From an uncultured Anaerovibrio sp. (lineage in GTDB: Bacteria > Bacillota > Negativicutes > Selenomonadales > Selenomonadaceae): a stretch of 9,512 nt of DNA. Numbering within the stretch: position 1 is the stretch's first letter; each line of letters begins with the position of its first letter. This document shows, piece after piece, positions 1-6,161 of this stretch. Made by a program: the position numbers and the translations under genes. The stretch spans positions 3,517 to 13,028 of the forward strand of contig CACZYN010000061.1 of assembly GCA_902785445.1 (NCBI GenBank). Direction: 5' to 3'. Below the pieces are notes generated by a model. That model searched no databases. It was not told where the DNA came from and worked only from the letters and a program-made list of their open reading frames with translations.

Positions 1-83
1 GAGTGAGAGATTCGAACTCTCGGTACAGTAACCCGTACACACGCTTTCCAGGCGTGCTCCTTCAACCACTCGGACAACTCTCC
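1..83 (-). tRNA. tRNA-Ser (anticodon GGA), 3' end cut by the window edge
   Basis: Read on the minus strand, the sequence starts GGAGAGT, has a D-arm region, an anticodon loop CTGGAAA with anticodon GGA at 47-49 (reads UCC), a long class II variable arm with a GTAC...GTAC stem, and a T-arm GAGAG-TTCGAAT-CTCTC. A long variable arm and GGA anticodon both indicate serine. Only four bases of the 3' acceptor strand (ACTC) lie inside the window; the rest, including any encoded CCA, is outside. A promoter sits about 60 bp upstream. Confidence 0.95.
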
Positions 84-145
84 ACTTGTTTGAATAAAAG
101 TAAAAAATATTAAATTATCGTTGTCGGCTCATCACAACATAGGTA

Positions 146-174
146 AGTCTAACAGACTTTTATTCTTATGTCAA
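146..174 (-). promoter_or_regulatory. Promoter of tRNA-Ser
   Basis: On the minus strand a perfect -35 TTGACA (169-174) is followed by a 17-nt spacer and a -10 TAGACT (146-151) preceded by TGT, an extended -10. The expected start of transcription is near 139, about 55 nt before the mature tRNA. The promoter lies directly next to the T-tract of the terminator of the preceding gene. Confidence 0.7.
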
Positions 175-183
175 CCATTTTTT

Positions 184-225
184 ACAAAAACAAACCCAGG
201 GGTTTCAGATATCCCAAAACCCCTG
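184..225 (-). terminator. Intrinsic terminator of the response regulator/CheX-like unit
   Basis: On the minus strand a 9-bp stem CAGGGGTTT / AAACCCCTG (217-225 with 197-205) is followed by a T-rich tract GGTTTGTTTTTGT. It lies 17 bp after the stop codon at 242 and fits a rho-independent terminator. Confidence 0.7.
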
Positions 226-241
226 AAAGAAAAGCTGTATT

Positions 242-1093
242 TTAATAAATGAACTCATCCTCTGCCAAATAAACAATAAAGGCCCCAAAATCAGTCACCA
301 CACGCATGGCAATCATGCTGCTGGCCACCGGACTTACATTTTGACCACTACGCGGCATATCAAGATCCATATCAAAGTCCTGTCCGGATAAGTTGACAAT
401 GTATAAGCCGTTTAACACATTGATGAACTCCGCCAGGCTATCCTCAGCCAATTCGTCGATCTCCGTCAAGGATTCACCGCTATACCTATTGGCCATATCC
501 AAAAAAACTGGATCCTTAGCCAACAAAGCTACTGCCAAAGACAGCTGCCCTCCCATACTCTGGGATACAAGACGGGTCCCTTCCGTATCAAGCTCATCAA
601 CCTCGGCCAAAACCACGGCATCAGTATTCATGAACCGCTGCAAGGCCCCAACAAACATCTCTGTATATTCACCATACATGTCCCCAACTGGGTTCATGCC
701 CTCATGTTTATCGATAATCTTGCTTACAGCGTCCTTTATTGGTCTTACATCATCATTGTCATACTCACGGAAACAGCGATCCAAGGTTTTTAAGTCCGCA
801 ATTTTTTCATCCAGTAGCGTTTGTGCTATACGGGCAGCCCCACGACCAGCAATCCCATTTTGCAAACTTTTCAACTGAGCTTCCGAAAGCATTTTCTTTT
901 CTTCCAGTGCCTTAGCACCATCAGCTGCAGCGGATAATTCATCAATCTGACTTTCTGATAACAAGTGCTGCTGTATGGCCAAGACATGGAGCTGTGGAAC
1001 TGCATGGGCTGATTTAGGCAAAATCGTGCTAACGTTACCAGCGTTCAGCACACCGGTATTCAGCAGATACTGTGAAAAGTATCTATTTCCCAT
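242..1093 (-). CDS. CheC/CheX-family protein with an extra N-terminal region, partner of the upstream response regulator
   Basis: This 283-residue protein has a C-terminal domain (about residues 140-283) that matches the CheC/CheX/FliY phosphatase fold. Seen in the sequence: the consensus D/S-x3-E-x2-N followed about 22 residues later by P is present as D218, E222, N225 and P247. In the family the E and N residues dephosphorylate CheY-P, so a phosphatase acting on a response regulator is the likely role. The first 110 or so residues begin with YFSQYLLNTGVLNAG and contain repeated helical segments such as LLSESQIDEL and MLSEAQLKSL; they look like a small helical module seen in secretion and signalling proteins, but I cannot name it firmly. 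I chose ATG at 1091-1093, not the longer in-frame start at 1177, because the longer form would overlap the response regulator by about 95 nt and GAGG lies just before this ATG. It overlaps the response regulator by 11 nt, which suggests translational coupling. Not certain: whether it acts in chemotaxis or in another two-component pathway, as no other che gene is in view. Confidence 0.8.
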   Translation of the reverse strand: MGNRYFSQYLLNTGVLNAGNVSTILPKSAHAVPQLHVLAIQQHLLSESQIDELSAAADGAKALEEKKMLSEAQLKSLQNGIAGRGAARIAQTLLDEKIADLKTLDRCFREYDNDDVRPIKDAVSKIIDKHEGMNPVGDMYGEYTEMFVGALQRFMNTDAVVLAEVDELDTEGTRLVSQSMGGQLSLAVALLAKDPVFLDMANRYSGESLTEIDELAEDSLAEFINVLNGLYIVNLSGQDFDMDLDMPRSGQNVSPVASSMIAMRVVTDFGAFIVYLAEDEFIY

Positions 1094-1469
1094 TTTCCTC
1101 AACCTTTCTCCGTATTCTCTCAACAGCCATCTTAATCTGGTCTGGTGTGTACGGCTTCTGGATAAAATCCAAGGCACCTAAATCCAAGGTCTCCTTCAAT
1201 TTCTGCGATGTCCCAGCCGAAGAAAGCATGATAACTGGAATGTCAGGATTAACTTCCTTTATAACCTGAAGAGCTTCAATACCTCCTACCTCAGGCATAA
1301 CAATATCAAGGATAACACCATCAGGCTGCTCCTGAAGATCCTTCATGATAGCCTCTTTGCCGTTTTCTGCTTCAATAACCTCGCAGCCAAGCTCCTCCAA
1401 TACTGCACGGAGCTTCTTGCGCAAAAGCTTTGAATCATCAGTAATAAGGATTTTTAACTTATCAGCCAA
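1083..1469 (-). CDS. Single-domain response regulator, CheY-like
   Basis: This 128-residue protein is a complete receiver domain with no output domain. The acidic pair D11-D12, phosphoacceptor D55 in GVILDIVMP, the switch residue S83 and K105 in the QKP motif are all present, so phosphorylation should work. The length is typical of CheY and Spo0F-type regulators. The start is TTG at 1467-1469, supported by a strong GGGAGGTGG ribosome binding site eight bases upstream; no ATG fits as well. Its 3' end overlaps the CheX-like gene by 11 nt, so the two are almost certainly one operon: a diffusible phosphorylated regulator and its probable phosphatase. The kinase and the target (flagellar motor or another system) are not in the window. 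Confidence 0.9.
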   Translation of the reverse strand: MADKLKILITDDSKLLRKKLRAVLEELGCEVIEAENGKEAIMKDLQEQPDGVILDIVMPEVGGIEALQVIKEVNPDIPVIMLSSAGTSQKLKETLDLGALDFIQKPYTPDQIKMAVERIRRKVEENGK

Positions 1470-1504
1470 TTATGCCACCTCCCTTTCACAAATTATTCCA
1501 ATTC

Positions 1505-1559
1505 ATTATGACATAATCAGAATTTTTTAGTCCTTTTTTAAATTTCTCTATAATGTCAA
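1505..1559 (-). promoter_or_regulatory. Possible promoter elements of the response regulator operon
   Basis: On the minus strand there is a TTGACA at 1554-1559 with no good -10 at the right distance, and an extended -10 like TGTCATAAT at 1505-1513 without a good -35. One of the two may be used. The region 1470-1652 is otherwise very AT-rich and holds no gene. This is a weak prediction. Confidence 0.3.
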
Positions 1560-1640
1560 TTTTTCCTGCTGATTATCGTAATTATTTTAATATTTTATGG
1601 AAAATTCTTCAAAATATCCTCTTAAATAATTGCCACTTTT

Positions 1641-1681
1641 TCAATAACAAAATGGGCTGCAGGAAAACATCCTACAGCCCA
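1641..1681 (-). terminator. Intrinsic terminator of aspA
   Basis: On the minus strand GGGCTGTAGG (1671-1680) pairs with CCTGCAGCCC (1654-1663) around a 7-nt loop, with one mismatched or wobble pair, followed by ATTTTGTTATTG. It lies about 40 bp after the aspA stop codon and marks the end of a single-gene transcript. Confidence 0.85.
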
Positions 1682-1720
1682 AAGAAATACTTATTTTATT
1701 GGCAACACAATGTCAGCAAA

Positions 1721-3109
1721 TCAGCCCACAATGCCTGGAGTAGTCATGGCCTTTGGCGCCAAAATCTTATCCAGCTTTTCCTGAGTCAACAAGCCCTTCT
1801 CCAGAATTACTTCCCGGATTGGACGACCGGAATTGTACGCTTCCTTGGCCAACATAGCAGAATTCTCATAACCAACATGTGGCAACAGCGCTGTAACAAT
1901 ACCTACGCTCTTATCTACCCATTCCTGACACTGCTGGGTGTTTGGCTGCAAGTTAATCAGCAGCTTGTCCACAAAGCCATCTACTGCATTGGTGAGATAA
2001 TTCATGGAATTAAACATGTTGAAGGCCATAACTGGCTCCATAACATTCAGCTCGAACTGGCCATTTTCCACACCAAAGGATACAGCCAAATCATTACCGA
2101 TAACCTGATAACAGGTCTGGTTCAAAACCTCGGCAATAACTGGGTTTACCTTACCTGGCATAATGGAGGAACCAGGCTGACGCATTGGCAGCTTCAACTC
2201 ATTCAAACCGCAACGAGGGCCGGAAGCCATCATACGGAAATCATTCGCCATCTTGATAAGCACCAAAGCAGTATTTTTCAATGCTGAAGATACATCAGCA
2301 AAACCATCGGTATTGTTGGTAGCATCAATCATGTTATCAGCAGTGCGATAGGTTTCCCCGGTAACCTCACTGAGCTTCTTGGCAACATTCTTAATGTATT
2401 CAGGCTCAGCATTGAGGCCAGTACCTACAGCGGTGCCGCCCATATTCATATAATGAATGGTCTCAATAGCATGCTCAATGCGGCTGATGCCCCGACGAAC
2501 CGAGGAAGCATATGAGCCCATCTCCTGGCCAAGGGTAATTGGCACAGCATCCTGCAAATGGGTACGGCCCATCTTAATTATATCGGCATATTCCTGGGAT
2601 TTCTTTTCCAGCTCGGAAGCCAAACGATCCAAAGCCCCCACCAGCTTCTTGGCCTTATGGCTAAGGCAAACCTTAATAGCTGTTGGGAAGGTATCATTAG
2701 TGGACTGAGCCATATTACCATGATTATTAGGAGAAATAATGTCATAACGACCCTTTTCCTTGCCGCTCATCTCCAAAGCCCGGTTACAGAGAACCTCGTT
2801 CATGTTCATGTTGAAGGAAGTACCAGCACCCCCCTGAATAGGGTCAACTGGGAACTGATCCAACATTTTACCAGCAATAATTTCATCAGCAGCGGCTACC
2901 AAAAGATTACCTACCTCTTCTGGCATACGACCGGTGGACATGTTGGCCAATGCCGACGCTTTCTTTACCTTGGCCATGGACTGTACAAAGTCTGGATCAA
3001 CCTTCTGACCGGTAATGCGGAAATTTTCTACCGCACGGATAGTCTGCACACCATAATACACATCATCCGGAACTTCCAACTCACCTAAAAAATCATGCTC
3101 TTTTCTCAT
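1721..3109 (-). CDS. aspA: Aspartate ammonia-lyase (aspartase)
   Basis: The 462-residue protein belongs to the aspartase/fumarase superfamily and should convert L-aspartate reversibly to fumarate and ammonia in the cytosol. The family signature GSSIMPGKVNP stands at residues 313-323, the catalytic loop with its active serine. Other conserved stretches are GGAGTSFNMN (93-102), the STND segment (136-139) and GRTH (181-184). STND in place of the SSND usual in class II fumarases favours aspartase, as does the overall sequence; fumarase is the main alternative. The length is slightly shorter than E. coli AspA. I chose ATG at 3107-3109 because GAGGGAGAG lies about 6-8 bases upstream and the family N-terminus starts here (MRKEHDFLGE); the 21 extra residues of the longer in-frame start do not look like aspartase. 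It is monocistronic, with its own terminator. In anaerobes the product fumarate can feed fumarate reduction. Panthothenate synthesis further right also uses aspartate, but nothing shows shared control. Confidence 0.93.
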   Translation of the reverse strand: MRKEHDFLGELEVPDDVYYGVQTIRAVENFRITGQKVDPDFVQSMAKVKKASALANMSTGRMPEEVGNLLVAAADEIIAGKMLDQFPVDPIQGGAGTSFNMNMNEVLCNRALEMSGKEKGRYDIISPNNHGNMAQSTNDTFPTAIKVCLSHKAKKLVGALDRLASELEKKSQEYADIIKMGRTHLQDAVPITLGQEMGSYASSVRRGISRIEHAIETIHYMNMGGTAVGTGLNAEPEYIKNVAKKLSEVTGETYRTADNMIDATNNTDGFADVSSALKNTALVLIKMANDFRMMASGPRCGLNELKLPMRQPGSSIMPGKVNPVIAEVLNQTCYQVIGNDLAVSFGVENGQFELNVMEPVMAFNMFNSMNYLTNAVDGFVDKLLINLQPNTQQCQEWVDKSVGIVTALLPHVGYENSAMLAKEAYNSGRPIREVILEKGLLTQEKLDKILAPKAMTTPGIVG

Positions 3110-3247
3110 CTTTTTCTCTCCCTCTCTGAATTTAATTTTGTAATCCCCTACGTTCTTGTATTTTGTATACAATATTCTTTAATTGAAGAATACCATTATA
3201 TATATCAACTTGCAAGTAATTTTCATATTATTTTTGAAATAAATATA

Positions 3248-3275
3248 TTGACAGATAATGTATGCATGATAAAAT
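3248..3275 (+). promoter_or_regulatory. Promoter of the HMA protein/P-type ATPase operon
   Basis: A perfect -35 TTGACA (3248-3253), a 16-nt spacer and -10 TAAAAT (3270-3275) lie about 100 bp before the first gene. The zinc-type operator begins at the edge of the -10 box and would cover the start of transcription, as expected for repression. Confidence 0.75.
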
Positions 3276-3301
3276 ACATATGAACAGATATTCAGATGTA
3301 T
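3274..3301. promoter_or_regulatory. Probable ArsR/SmtB-family metal-sensor operator (12-2-12 type)
   Basis: An imperfect 28-bp palindrome is centred at 3287/3288. Each half reads ATACAT-x-TGAA-x-A, so 11 of the first 13 positions match on both sides. Its core, TGAACAG followed by A and TATTCAG, is very close to the known SmtB/ZiaR zinc operator (TGAACAGTTATTCAG). The position, overlapping the -10 and start site of a Zn/Cd export operon, fits a repressor released by metal. The regulator itself is not encoded in the window. Confidence 0.75.
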
Positions 3302-3305
3302 AACT

Positions 3306-3317
3306 ATTCATATGAAT
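3306..3317. promoter_or_regulatory. Second palindrome, possible extra operator half-sites
   Basis: ATTCATATGAAT is a perfect 12-bp palindrome just downstream of the 28-bp operator. It reuses the TTCA and TGAA half-sites in the opposite spacing, so it could be a second binding site for the same repressor. It could also be chance in AT-rich DNA. Confidence 0.4.
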
Positions 3318-3373
3318 TGGTACTGCCACAACGCTGTTTGCACTATGTGTCAGTACAGTAGAAAGGAGCTATT

Positions 3374-3592
3374 ATGAAGAAAAACATAAAACTTGAAGGG
3401 CTGGATTGTGCCGTTTGTGCCGGCAAAATGGAGGAAGCTATTGGCAAATTGGATGGAGTTAATAGCTGCAAAATCAGCTATATGACTCAGCGAATGCTGT
3501 TGGAGGTTGTCGATGAATGCTTTGATAAGGTTATGTTATCAGCCGAAAAGATTATCCATGATTTGGAGCCAGATGTAATTATCAAAGTCTGA
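3374..3592 (+). CDS. Stand-alone heavy-metal-associated (HMA) domain protein
   Basis: This 72-residue protein is a single HMA ferredoxin-like domain. The metal-binding loop GLDCAVCA carries the CxxC pair C12 and C15, and the length equals that of one HMA domain. It ends 15 nt before the P-type ATPase, which has no such domain of its own, so it most likely acts in trans as the metal-binding module or metallochaperone of that pump. The ATG is preceded by AAAGGAG at a good distance. Copper chaperones (CopZ) have the same fold, but the ATPase neighbour has zinc/cadmium-type residues and the loop has GLDC rather than the GMTC common in copper chaperones. An acidic residue next to the first cysteine (D11) is seen in zinc/cadmium/lead HMA domains. 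Confidence 0.88.
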   Translation: MKKNIKLEGLDCAVCAGKMEEAIGKLDGVNSCKISYMTQRMLLEVVDECFDKVMLSAEKIIHDLEPDVIIKV

Positions 3593-3607
3593 TAGGGCGG
3601 TGATGCT

Positions 3608-5458
3608 ATGACTAGCAAGCAACGGAAAACTTTGTGCAGAATAATTCTGGCAATTATCCTTTTGGCAGCCGGGCTTCTTGCAGGGGAAGGAACAACCACT
3701 GGCATAATTCTTTCCCTATCATCCTTTGCCTTGGTGGGGTGGGATGTTTTATACAAGGCCTTGAGAAATATTCGAAAAGGACAGGTTTTTGATGAATTTT
3801 TCCTCATGTCCATAGCCTCCATAGGTGCCATTGCCATTCAGGAATATGCCGAAGGCGCCGCTGTGATGGCCTTTTATCAACTGGGGGAATGGTTTCAGGG
3901 ATATGCCACCAACCGGGTACGGACCTCCATTGGCGAGCTGATGGATATTCGCCCGGAATATGCCAATGTCCTCCAAGGGGAAGAAATACGCCAAACAGAT
4001 CCCTACGATGTTGCCATTGGTGATATCATTCTCGTAAAACCCGGCGAGCGCATTCCTTTGGATGGCCAAGTTGTAGAGGGACGTTCCTTAGTGGATACAG
4101 CCGCCCTGACCGGTGAGTCTGTACCTCAGGAATTAACGGTTGGCGATAAGGCTATCAGTGGCTGCATTAACCAAACTGGTACCCTAAAAATCAAAACCTC
4201 CACTACCTATGACCAATCCACAGTGGAGCGGATATTGGAACTGGTAGAAACCGCCGGGGCGCAAAAGGCGAAAGCGGAACAATTTATTACCAAATTTGCC
4301 AAGTTTTATACTCCTATCGTAGTGGTGCTGGCTTTGTTGGTGGTGGCAGTCCCTCCATTGGTATTTAATGAAGATTTTTCCCTATGGCTGTATCGGGCTC
4401 TGACCTTTTTGGTTATTTCCTGTCCATGTGCTTTGGTTATTTCCATTCCCATGAGCTTCTTTGGGGGAATTGGTGGTGCTTCCCGGTCGGGAATATTAAT
4501 AAAAGGTGGTAATTATTTAGAACGGCTGGCCGATGTGGACATTATTGCCTTCGATAAAACCGGCACATTGACGGAAGGTTGCTTCCAGGTCCAAAGGGTA
4601 CACACTGAAGCTAATACTTCTTCTGAAGATATCCTTTTCTATGCCGCTGCCGCCGAGATAGATTCCCTACACCCAATAGCTGACTCCCTTCGCCAGGCCT
4701 ATGGTAAGGAGATAAAGCGTCAGGATATCGTTAATATTCAAGAAGTAACCGGGCAAGGCATAACGGCCCAAGTACGCAATCATCAGGTTCTGGTTGGCAG
4801 TGATCGCCTGCTGAAAGATCACCATATTGATTTCACGCCAGTATCTGAACCAGGCACCATCGTATATATTGCTCTTGAAGGACAATATGCAGGCTATATT
4901 CTCATAGCCGATGCTGTAAAAAAAGATGCCCCAGTGGCCATAAAGCAGCTTCGTAAACTGGGTATCAAAAAAATGGTCATGCTTTCGGGGGATAAACAGG
5001 AAATAGCCAACAGCGTAGCCAAAACCATTGGATTGGATGGGGCTTTAGCAGAGCTTTTACCCGCTGATAAGGTTCAAGGACTGAATAATCTTTTTAGCGA
5101 TGTTACTCCTGGCAAATATCTGGCCTATGTAGGGGATGGTATAAATGATGCCCCGGTTTTAGCTCGGGCTGATGTGGGTATTGCCATGGGCGGTATTGGC
5201 TCCGATGCTGCTATCGAAGCTGCTGATGTGGTACTCATGACTGATGAACCCCATAAGCTGATAACCGCTATTAAGATTGCCAAGAAAACCAAGAACATCT
5301 GCTGGCAAAATATCATCTTTGCCATTGGCATAAAAGTATTGGTAATGATCTTAGGTGCTGCCGGTCTGGCCAGTCTTTGGGCCGCCGTCTTTGCCGACGT
5401 AGGCGTAGCAATGCTGGCAGTGCTAAATGCCATGCGGGCATTGTATGTCCAAGATTGA
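3608..5458 (+). CDS. P1B-type ATPase exporting Zn2+/Cd2+/Pb2+
   Basis: The 616-residue membrane ATPase should pump divalent soft metals out of the cytoplasm using ATP (ZntA/CadA type). Visible landmarks in order: early membrane helices at about 11-27 and 29-46, TGES of the actuator domain (168-171), the membrane metal site C272-P273-C274, the phosphorylation motif DKTGT with D316, the nucleotide-binding H355-P356 pair, the hinge motif GDGINDAP (509-516), and two final helices with K576 and D597 in ADVG. K and D at these positions together with CPC are the mark of the P1B-2 (Zn/Cd/Pb) group, as opposed to copper pumps. ZntA and CadA usually carry an N-terminal HMA domain of about 70-100 residues; this one lacks it and the small upstream gene supplies it, so the pump is effectively split in two. 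GGGCGGTGAT before the ATG serves as ribosome binding site. No terminator follows; transcripts may run into the tRNA-Arg. I avoid a gene symbol because zntA and cadA are both used for this group. Confidence 0.93.
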   Translation: MTSKQRKTLCRIILAIILLAAGLLAGEGTTTGIILSLSSFALVGWDVLYKALRNIRKGQVFDEFFLMSIASIGAIAIQEYAEGAAVMAFYQLGEWFQGYATNRVRTSIGELMDIRPEYANVLQGEEIRQTDPYDVAIGDIILVKPGERIPLDGQVVEGRSLVDTAALTGESVPQELTVGDKAISGCINQTGTLKIKTSTTYDQSTVERILELVETAGAQKAKAEQFITKFAKFYTPIVVVLALLVVAVPPLVFNEDFSLWLYRALTFLVISCPCALVISIPMSFFGGIGGASRSGILIKGGNYLERLADVDIIAFDKTGTLTEGCFQVQRVHTEANTSSEDILFYAAAAEIDSLHPIADSLRQAYGKEIKRQDIVNIQEVTGQGITAQVRNHQVLVGSDRLLKDHHIDFTPVSEPGTIVYIALEGQYAGYILIADAVKKDAPVAIKQLRKLGIKKMVMLSGDKQEIANSVAKTIGLDGALAELLPADKVQGLNNLFSDVTPGKYLAYVGDGINDAPVLARADVGIAMGGIGSDAAIEAADVVLMTDEPHKLITAIKIAKKTKNICWQNIIFAIGIKVLVMILGAAGLASLWAAVFADVGVAMLAVLNAMRALYVQD

Positions 5459-5484
5459 CATAACCCAGAATTAGAGTGTAAAAT
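5455..5484 (+). promoter_or_regulatory. Promoter of tRNA-Arg, overlapping the ATPase stop codon
   Basis: TTGACA at 5455-5460 contains the TGA stop codon of the ATPase (5456-5458). An 18-nt spacer and TAAAAT (5479-5484) follow. Transcription would start close to the 5' end of the tRNA at 5494, leaving almost no leader. Confidence 0.75.
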
Positions 5485-5493
5485 ATTATCGTT

Positions 5494-5570
5494 GCGGATG
5501 TAGCTCAGATGGATAGAGCATCTGCCTCCTAAGCAGAGGGCCGTGGGTTCGACTCCCGCCATTCGCACCA
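5494..5570 (+). tRNA. tRNA-Arg (anticodon CCT)
   Basis: A 77-nt cloverleaf: acceptor GCGGATG pairs with CATTCGC (one G-U), anticodon loop CTCCTAA gives anticodon CCT at 5528-5530 (reads AGG), and the T-arm holds GGTTCGACTCC. Discriminator A and an encoded CCA complete the 3' end. It is followed by an intrinsic terminator. Confidence 0.97.
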
Positions 5571-5579
5571 GCTGAAAAT

Positions 5580-5623
5580 AACCTCGAATCCTTTATGTAT
5601 AATGGTTTCGAGGTTTTCGTTTT
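5580..5623 (+). terminator. Intrinsic terminator after tRNA-Arg
   Basis: AACCTCGAATCC (5580-5591) pairs with GGTTTCGAGGTT (5604-5615) with one mismatch around a 12-nt loop, followed by TTCGTTTT. It would end both the tRNA transcript and any read-through from the metal-export operon. Confidence 0.85.
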
Positions 5624-5662
5624 ATAGCTACTGATTATATTTCCATGAGAAAACTTCCCCTA

Positions 5663-5713
5663 GTACATCAATAGGTACATCATTAAAATGTTGTCAAAAT
5701 GTACACTGTGTAC
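5663..5713. promoter_or_regulatory. Possible operator: GTACA repeats and a perfect palindrome
   Basis: Two direct copies of GTACATCA (5663-5670 and 5675-5682) start 12 bp apart, roughly one helical turn, and GTACACTGTGTAC (5701-5713) is a perfect palindrome with one central base. The palindrome ends 4 bp before the -35 box of the next gene. The arrangement resembles a regulator binding region, but the regulator is unknown. Confidence 0.4.
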
Positions 5714-5717
5714 TGTA

Positions 5718-5746
5718 TCGACAAAAAAATTTTGTTATGTTATAGT
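5718..5746 (+). promoter_or_regulatory. Promoter of the 101-residue protein gene
   Basis: -35 TCGACA (5718-5723), 17-nt spacer, and -10 TATAGT (5741-5746) with TGT just before it, an extended -10. The expected start near 5753 gives a leader of about 70 nt. Confidence 0.7.
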
Positions 5747-5821
5747 GCAATTAAAAAGTACGTTTAAATTCCAGGTATTGATTATTCACAAATCTTACTC
5801 CTAGAAAGCGGGTGAAAGATA

Positions 5822-6127
5822 ATGTATGCCGAAACAAGAAATGATTGGACGGGAAATCAGGCCCTGCGCAGCGAGGTTATGCGCCCCTTGGAGGAACGGC
5901 TGGCTGACGATAAGCCGGAGCTCGTGGAGCCCTTGAGAAAAACCAGGGAAACTGTCGGGCAGGAAATTTATGACAGAGCCTTCAAGACAGTTGAGACCTT
6001 TAATCTGGCCGGGGATACCCTATTGATAGTGGTTGGTAATCCTCGTGAACGTTCCTTTCTGGAACGGGATTGTATTGATGCCCTAAAAAACTCCTTTGAG
6101 GTGAAAAAGGTACGGATTGTCTGCTAA
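5822..6127 (+). CDS. Small protein with possible DnaA domain I / KH-like fold
   Basis: I do not recognise this 101-residue protein as a named family with certainty. The N-terminal 45 residues are charged and helical. Residues 46-100 resemble the N-terminal domain of DnaA: a helix ending in YDRAF (50-54), the strand turn LAGDTLLIVVGN (62-73), a helix with RSFLERDC (77-84) and a last strand VKKVRIV. In DnaA that domain contains SFETW, then L-x-G-D/N-T-L-x-I, then N-x-F-x-x-x-W-L-E, so the order of landmarks is the same but there is no AAA+ or DNA-binding domain here. The related KH-like fold of DciA (DUF721) helicase loaders is the other candidate. Proteins of this type could bind the replicative helicase or DnaA; this is inference. 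GGGTGAAAG precedes the ATG. The gene is alone between a terminator upstream and a shared terminator downstream, with codon use and base composition like its neighbours. Confidence 0.8.
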   Translation: MYAETRNDWTGNQALRSEVMRPLEERLADDKPELVEPLRKTRETVGQEIYDRAFKTVETFNLAGDTLLIVVGNPRERSFLERDCIDALKNSFEVKKVRIVC

Positions 6128-6129
6128 TG

Positions 6130-6161
6130 AAAAAATGGACTGCTTAAGCAGTCCATTTTTT
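6130..6161. terminator. Bidirectional intrinsic terminator shared by convergent genes
   Basis: A perfect 14-bp inverted repeat AAAAAATGGACTGC / GCAGTCCATTTTTT encloses TTAA. Both strands end in a T-run, so it can terminate the 101-residue protein gene on the plus strand and panD on the minus strand. Its last bases form part of the panD stop codon (6160-6162). Confidence 0.92.

Larger units (their letters stand above)
3110..3373. other. Divergent intergenic region between aspA and the metal-export operon
   Basis: This 264-bp AT-rich stretch has no gene. It must hold the aspA promoter on the minus strand; a TATAAT (3195-3200) is visible there, but no convincing -35 box goes with it. On the plus strand it holds the clear promoter and operator described separately. 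Confidence 0.6.

Noticed and set aside
1094..1177. Longer start of the CheX-like protein
   Set aside because: The extra 28 residues are the response regulator 3' end read in another frame, and a ribosome binding site fits the shorter start.
1553..2287. Plus-strand open frame of 244 codons
   Set aside because: It lies mostly antisense to aspA, its protein has no recognisable domain and an atypical composition, and aspA is clearly the real gene.
3110..3172. Longer start of aspA
   Set aside because: The 21 extra residues have no counterpart in aspartases and the GAGGGAGAG site fits the inner ATG.
5125..5568. Minus-strand open frame starting with MRMAGVEPTALCLGGRCSIH
   Set aside because: It runs antisense across tRNA-Arg and the ATPase 3' end. 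Proteins of this kind are a well-known artefact of reading through tRNA genes.
5663..5682. CRISPR-like repeat (GTACATCA twice)
   Set aside because: Only two 8-bp copies with a 4-bp gap; this is far from a CRISPR array and fits a regulator site better.
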